NCBI GenBank assembly: GCA_003132125.1
Contig: PKWT01000076.1
Coordinates: 1 to 7,952, forward strand
From: Micrococcales bacterium
GTDB taxonomy: Bacteria > Actinomycetota > Actinomycetes > Actinomycetales > Dermatophilaceae
Direction: 5' to 3'
Length of the DNA: 7,952 nucleotides
Shown here: positions 6,357 through 7,952 of the stretch, in pieces
How the letters are laid out: each line of letters opens with the position of its first letter
Position numbering within the stretch: the first letter of the stretch is position 1
Made by a program: the position numbers and the translations under genes
Notes under the pieces: model-generated
Database searches by the model: none
Told to the model about the DNA's origin: nothing
Seen by the model: the letters and a program-made list of their open reading frames with translations, nothing else

Positions 6357-7051
6357 GCGGAGACCTCACTCATTTCACGGTCGGGCGACTCGGTACGCGA
6401 GGCCTTGAGCCAGACGAAGAAGCCATAGATGACAAGTCCGCCGTAGACGGCGAACAGCACAGCCGTTGGATAGAAGTGCGAGTGGATCAACAGCGGAACA
6501 CCGACCAGGTCAACGGCGATCCACGCCAGCCAGAAGTCGTTCCAGCCCCGGGCCATCGCGTAGGTCGCAACCATGGAGCCGATGAAGATCCAGGCGTCGC
6601 ACCAGTAGTACCAACGGGGGGCTGGCCAGCCGGCGCCGATCTGCGCGAAGACCCACTGCACCACCACCACGCCACCGACCCAGACCGCGACGTACTGCAG
6701 TCGTTCTGTGGCGGTCGCCCAGCGCGGTGTGATCGCGGGGGCGCCGGCGCTGCGCTGCTTTCGGATCTGGCTCCAACGCCAGTAGCCGTAGACGCTGGTG
6801 ATGATGAAGAAGACCTGGCGACCGGCCTGGCCGTAGAGCGTCTCGTGCTGAGGAGTGACGAAAGCCACTCCGAAGAAGACCGTGAACAGCAGCACGTTGC
6901 CGACTATCCCGACCGGCCATGCCCAGACCCGACGCCTGAGCCCGCCGATCGCCGACGCGAACCCGAAGGCGTTGCCGACGATCTCACGCCAGAGGATCTG
7001 CTGGCCGAAGATGCTCAGCTGCGCGTCGAACCATTGCTGAAGGTTGTTCAT
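6353..7051 (-). CDS. ribM: PnuC-type riboflavin transporter (RibM/PnuX)
   Basis: This is an integral membrane protein of 232 residues with about seven hydrophobic segments (roughly 20-36, 43-65, 77-92, 118-138, 150-168, 171-190, 194-214). Family landmarks are the opening WREIVGNAFGFASAIGGLRR (21-40), VWAWPVGIVGN (42-52), YGQAGRQ (73-79), CDAWIFIGSMVATYAMARGW (151-170) and a WxxW motif (W174, W177) of the kind that lines the substrate site in PnuC carriers. PnuC itself takes up nicotinamide riboside. Members encoded inside actinobacterial rib operons (RibM/PnuX of Corynebacterium and Streptomyces) take up riboflavin by facilitated diffusion. The position between ribE and ribBA, with ATGA overlaps on both sides, is the basis for calling riboflavin as substrate. 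AGGA (7060-7063) lies 8 bases before the ATG. The membrane family is certain and the substrate is inferred from context. Confidence 0.9.
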   Translation of the reverse strand: MNNLQQWFDAQLSIFGQQILWREIVGNAFGFASAIGGLRRRVWAWPVGIVGNVLLFTVFFGVAFVTPQHETLYGQAGRQVFFIITSVYGYWRWSQIRKQRSAGAPAITPRWATATERLQYVAVWVGGVVVVQWVFAQIGAGWPAPRWYYWCDAWIFIGSMVATYAMARGWNDFWLAWIAVDLVGVPLLIHSHFYPTAVLFAVYGGLVIYGFFVWLKASRTESPDREMSEVSA

Positions 7052-7686
7052 GCGGTTGGTCCTGCCCCGGTCGTTGGGTGAGTGTTCGGGTGGCTTTCGG
7101 CATGGGTGAGCAGTCGCTCGACGTACTTGGCAATCACGTCGACCTCGAGGTTGACGAGATCGCCAACGCCCTTGTGCCCCAACGTGGTCAGCTCAAGCGT
7201 GGTCGGGATGAGGGAGACCGAGAAGGTGTCGTCGGTGACCGCCGAAACAGTCAGTGACACCCCGTCGACCGTGATCGAGCCCTTCTCGACGACGTAGCGG
7301 GACACCTCAGGCCGTAGGTCAAACTGCACTACCTCCCAGCGGTCACCGGGCAGTCGGGCCAGGATCCTGGCAGTGCCGTCGACGTGGCCCTGGACGATGT
7401 GGCCACCGAACCGGTCACTGGCGGACATCGCCCGTTCGAGATTGACCTTGGCGCCGGGCTCAAGACTGCCCAGGCTGCTGCGGTTCAACGTCTCGGCCAT
7501 CACGTCGACCGAGAACGTCTCGCCCTCGTTCTTGACCACGGTCAGGCAAACACCGTTGACCGCGATCGATGCGCCGTGCGTGGCGTCGCTGGTCACCAGC
7601 GGGCCACGGACGCTGATGACGGCTGACTCTGCACCGTGCTCGATGGCGACGATCTCGCCGAGCTCCTCGACAATTCCGGTGAACAT
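7048..7686 (-). CDS. ribE: Riboflavin synthase alpha chain (RibE)
   Basis: RibE dismutates two molecules of 6,7-dimethyl-8-ribityllumazine into riboflavin and 5-amino-6-(D-ribitylamino)uracil, the last step of the pathway. The 212-residue protein has the two duplicated lumazine-binding barrels. The first runs from MFTGIVEELG through NGVCLTV. The second begins near GGHIVQGHVDGTA and contains the matching DGVSLTV and IPTTLELTTLG. The C-terminal helix for trimerisation is followed by a polar Thr/His/Pro tail. Start choice: the ATG at 7686 gives the canonical MFTGIVE and lies 5 bases after AAGGA; a GTG one codon earlier (7689) is too close to that site. The ATG overlaps the ribD stop by one base (TGATG), and the stop overlaps ribM as ATGA. 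Confidence 0.97.
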   Translation of the reverse strand: MFTGIVEELGEIVAIEHGAESAVISVRGPLVTSDATHGASIAVNGVCLTVVKNEGETFSVDVMAETLNRSSLGSLEPGAKVNLERAMSASDRFGGHIVQGHVDGTARILARLPGDRWEVVQFDLRPEVSRYVVEKGSITVDGVSLTVSAVTDDTFSVSLIPTTLELTTLGHKGVGDLVNLEVDVIAKYVERLLTHAESHPNTHPTTGAGPTA

Positions 7687-7952
7687 CACAGTCCTTCTCG
7701 GCTGGTTATGGCGGTGCTGGACGTGGCCGCGCTGGATGTGGCGGCGCGCGGGGTGATGCTGGCGCGGATCCTGATGTCGGCTCCGATCGTGGTGACCTCG
7801 TGCGTCGTCAGTCGCAACGCCTGGCCGATGGTCTGTATGCCGAGGTCCCCCACCGCCGGAGCGCCAGCGCCGAGAAACGCCGGGGCGAGATAGGCGATGA
7901 CCTCATCCACAAGACCTGCCTCAAGGAACGCGGCGGCGACGGTCGGTCCACC
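7686..7952 (-). CDS. ribD: RibD, C-terminal end only (pyrimidine reductase domain)
   Basis: This is a partial gene that runs off the right edge; 88 C-terminal residues are visible. The open frame begins at the window edge with GGPTVAAAFLEAGLVDEVIA, the conserved NADPH-binding end of the RibD reductase domain (EGG-like loop followed by GLVDE). It continues with LAPAFLGAGAPAV and IRIRASI, the usual last strand. RibD deaminates and then reduces the pyrimidine made by GTP cyclohydrolase II. The deaminase half would lie outside the window, so bifunctionality is inferred. After the last strand comes a tail of about 22 residues, rich in Ala, Thr and Ser, from a short tandem DNA repeat. The final codons contain the ribE Shine-Dalgarno. 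A GTG at 7910 is internal and not a start. Confidence 0.92.
   Translation of the reverse strand, partial: GGPTVAAAFLEAGLVDEVIAYLAPAFLGAGAPAVGDLGIQTIGQALRLTTHEVTTIGADIRIRASITPRAATSSAATSSTAITSREGL
7692..7696 (-). promoter_or_regulatory. Shine-Dalgarno deciding the ribE start
   Basis: On the minus strand AAGGA (within GAGAAGGA, 7692-7699) is 5 bases from the ATG at 7686 but only 2 bases from the GTG at 7689, favouring the ATG. The site is inside the last codons of ribD, consistent with coupled re-initiation at TGATG. Confidence 0.75.
7701..7745 (-). repeat. Degenerate 15-bp tandem repeat in the ribD 3' end
   Basis: Three adjacent 15-base units can be laid out at 7701-7715, 7716-7730 and 7731-7745, all starting GCTGG on the plus strand. 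The second and third differ at two bases. The first is more diverged, with about 12 of 15 bases matching the third. In the ribD frame two units encode AATSS and the third TAITS, forming the Ala/Thr/Ser-rich tail after the end of the reductase fold. Confidence 0.7.

Noticed and set aside
6353..7051. Nicotinamide riboside uptake as the role of the PnuC-like protein
   Set aside because: The gene is embedded between ribE and ribBA with overlaps on both sides, the known position of RibM/PnuX riboflavin carriers. No NAD-pathway gene is nearby.
7686..7910. Independent 74-residue gene starting at GTG 7910
   Set aside because: The frame stays open to the window edge and the upstream codons encode the conserved GGPTVAAAFLEAGL of RibD, so the GTG is internal.
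7686..7952. FMN riboswitch for the rib operon
   Set aside because: An FMN riboswitch would precede ribD, whose 5' part is outside the window. No gap within the visible operon is large enough to hold one.

Overview
The window reads as a chromosomal housekeeping stretch from a GC-rich actinobacterium. Evidence: a fused CofG-CofH FO synthase (FbiC type), a mycobacterial/streptomycete-style riboflavin operon carrying a PnuC-type transporter, GTG/TTG starts, and a cysteine-rich pentapeptide-repeat protein of a kind I associate with actinobacteria. The genus cannot be fixed from the sequence; a propionibacterial or nocardioidal relative is only a guess. I see no phage, IS, CRISPR, tRNA or rRNA.

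Right-hand part (4663-7952, minus strand, read right to left): the end of a riboflavin operon, ribD (3' part only) - ribE - ribM - ribBA - ribH. Each junction overlaps by 1 or 4 bases (TGATG, ATGA, ATGA, ATGA), so the five genes are almost certainly one translationally coupled transcript. Its promoter, and any FMN riboswitch, lies beyond position 7952.

Middle (3857-4666, plus strand): one gene convergent to ribH, encoding a CxxCxxCC-type cysteine cluster followed by a short pentapeptide-repeat domain. Its stop codon and that of ribH share the same CTAG. A divergent intergenic region of about 180 bases separates it from fbiC.

Left-hand part (11-3675, minus strand): fbiC (F420 deazaflavin precursor synthesis), then scoA (3-oxoacid CoA-transferase subunit A), then hisE (histidine biosynthesis). 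fbiC may be leaderless, with a TAATCT box six bases before its GTG. scoA is followed directly by hisE with no room for the catalytic B subunit.

Metabolic link: FbiC and RibH draw on the same pool of 5-amino-6-(D-ribitylamino)uracil, which RibD helps to make, so the window places the flavin and deazaflavin branches close together. Most genes are conventional. The points worth a second look are the orphan ScoA, the rib/fbiC/his arrangement, the cysteine-rich pentapeptide protein, the shared CTAG stop, and two 15-bp in-frame tandem repeats at gene ends. I did not find convincing evidence of a new multi-gene system.
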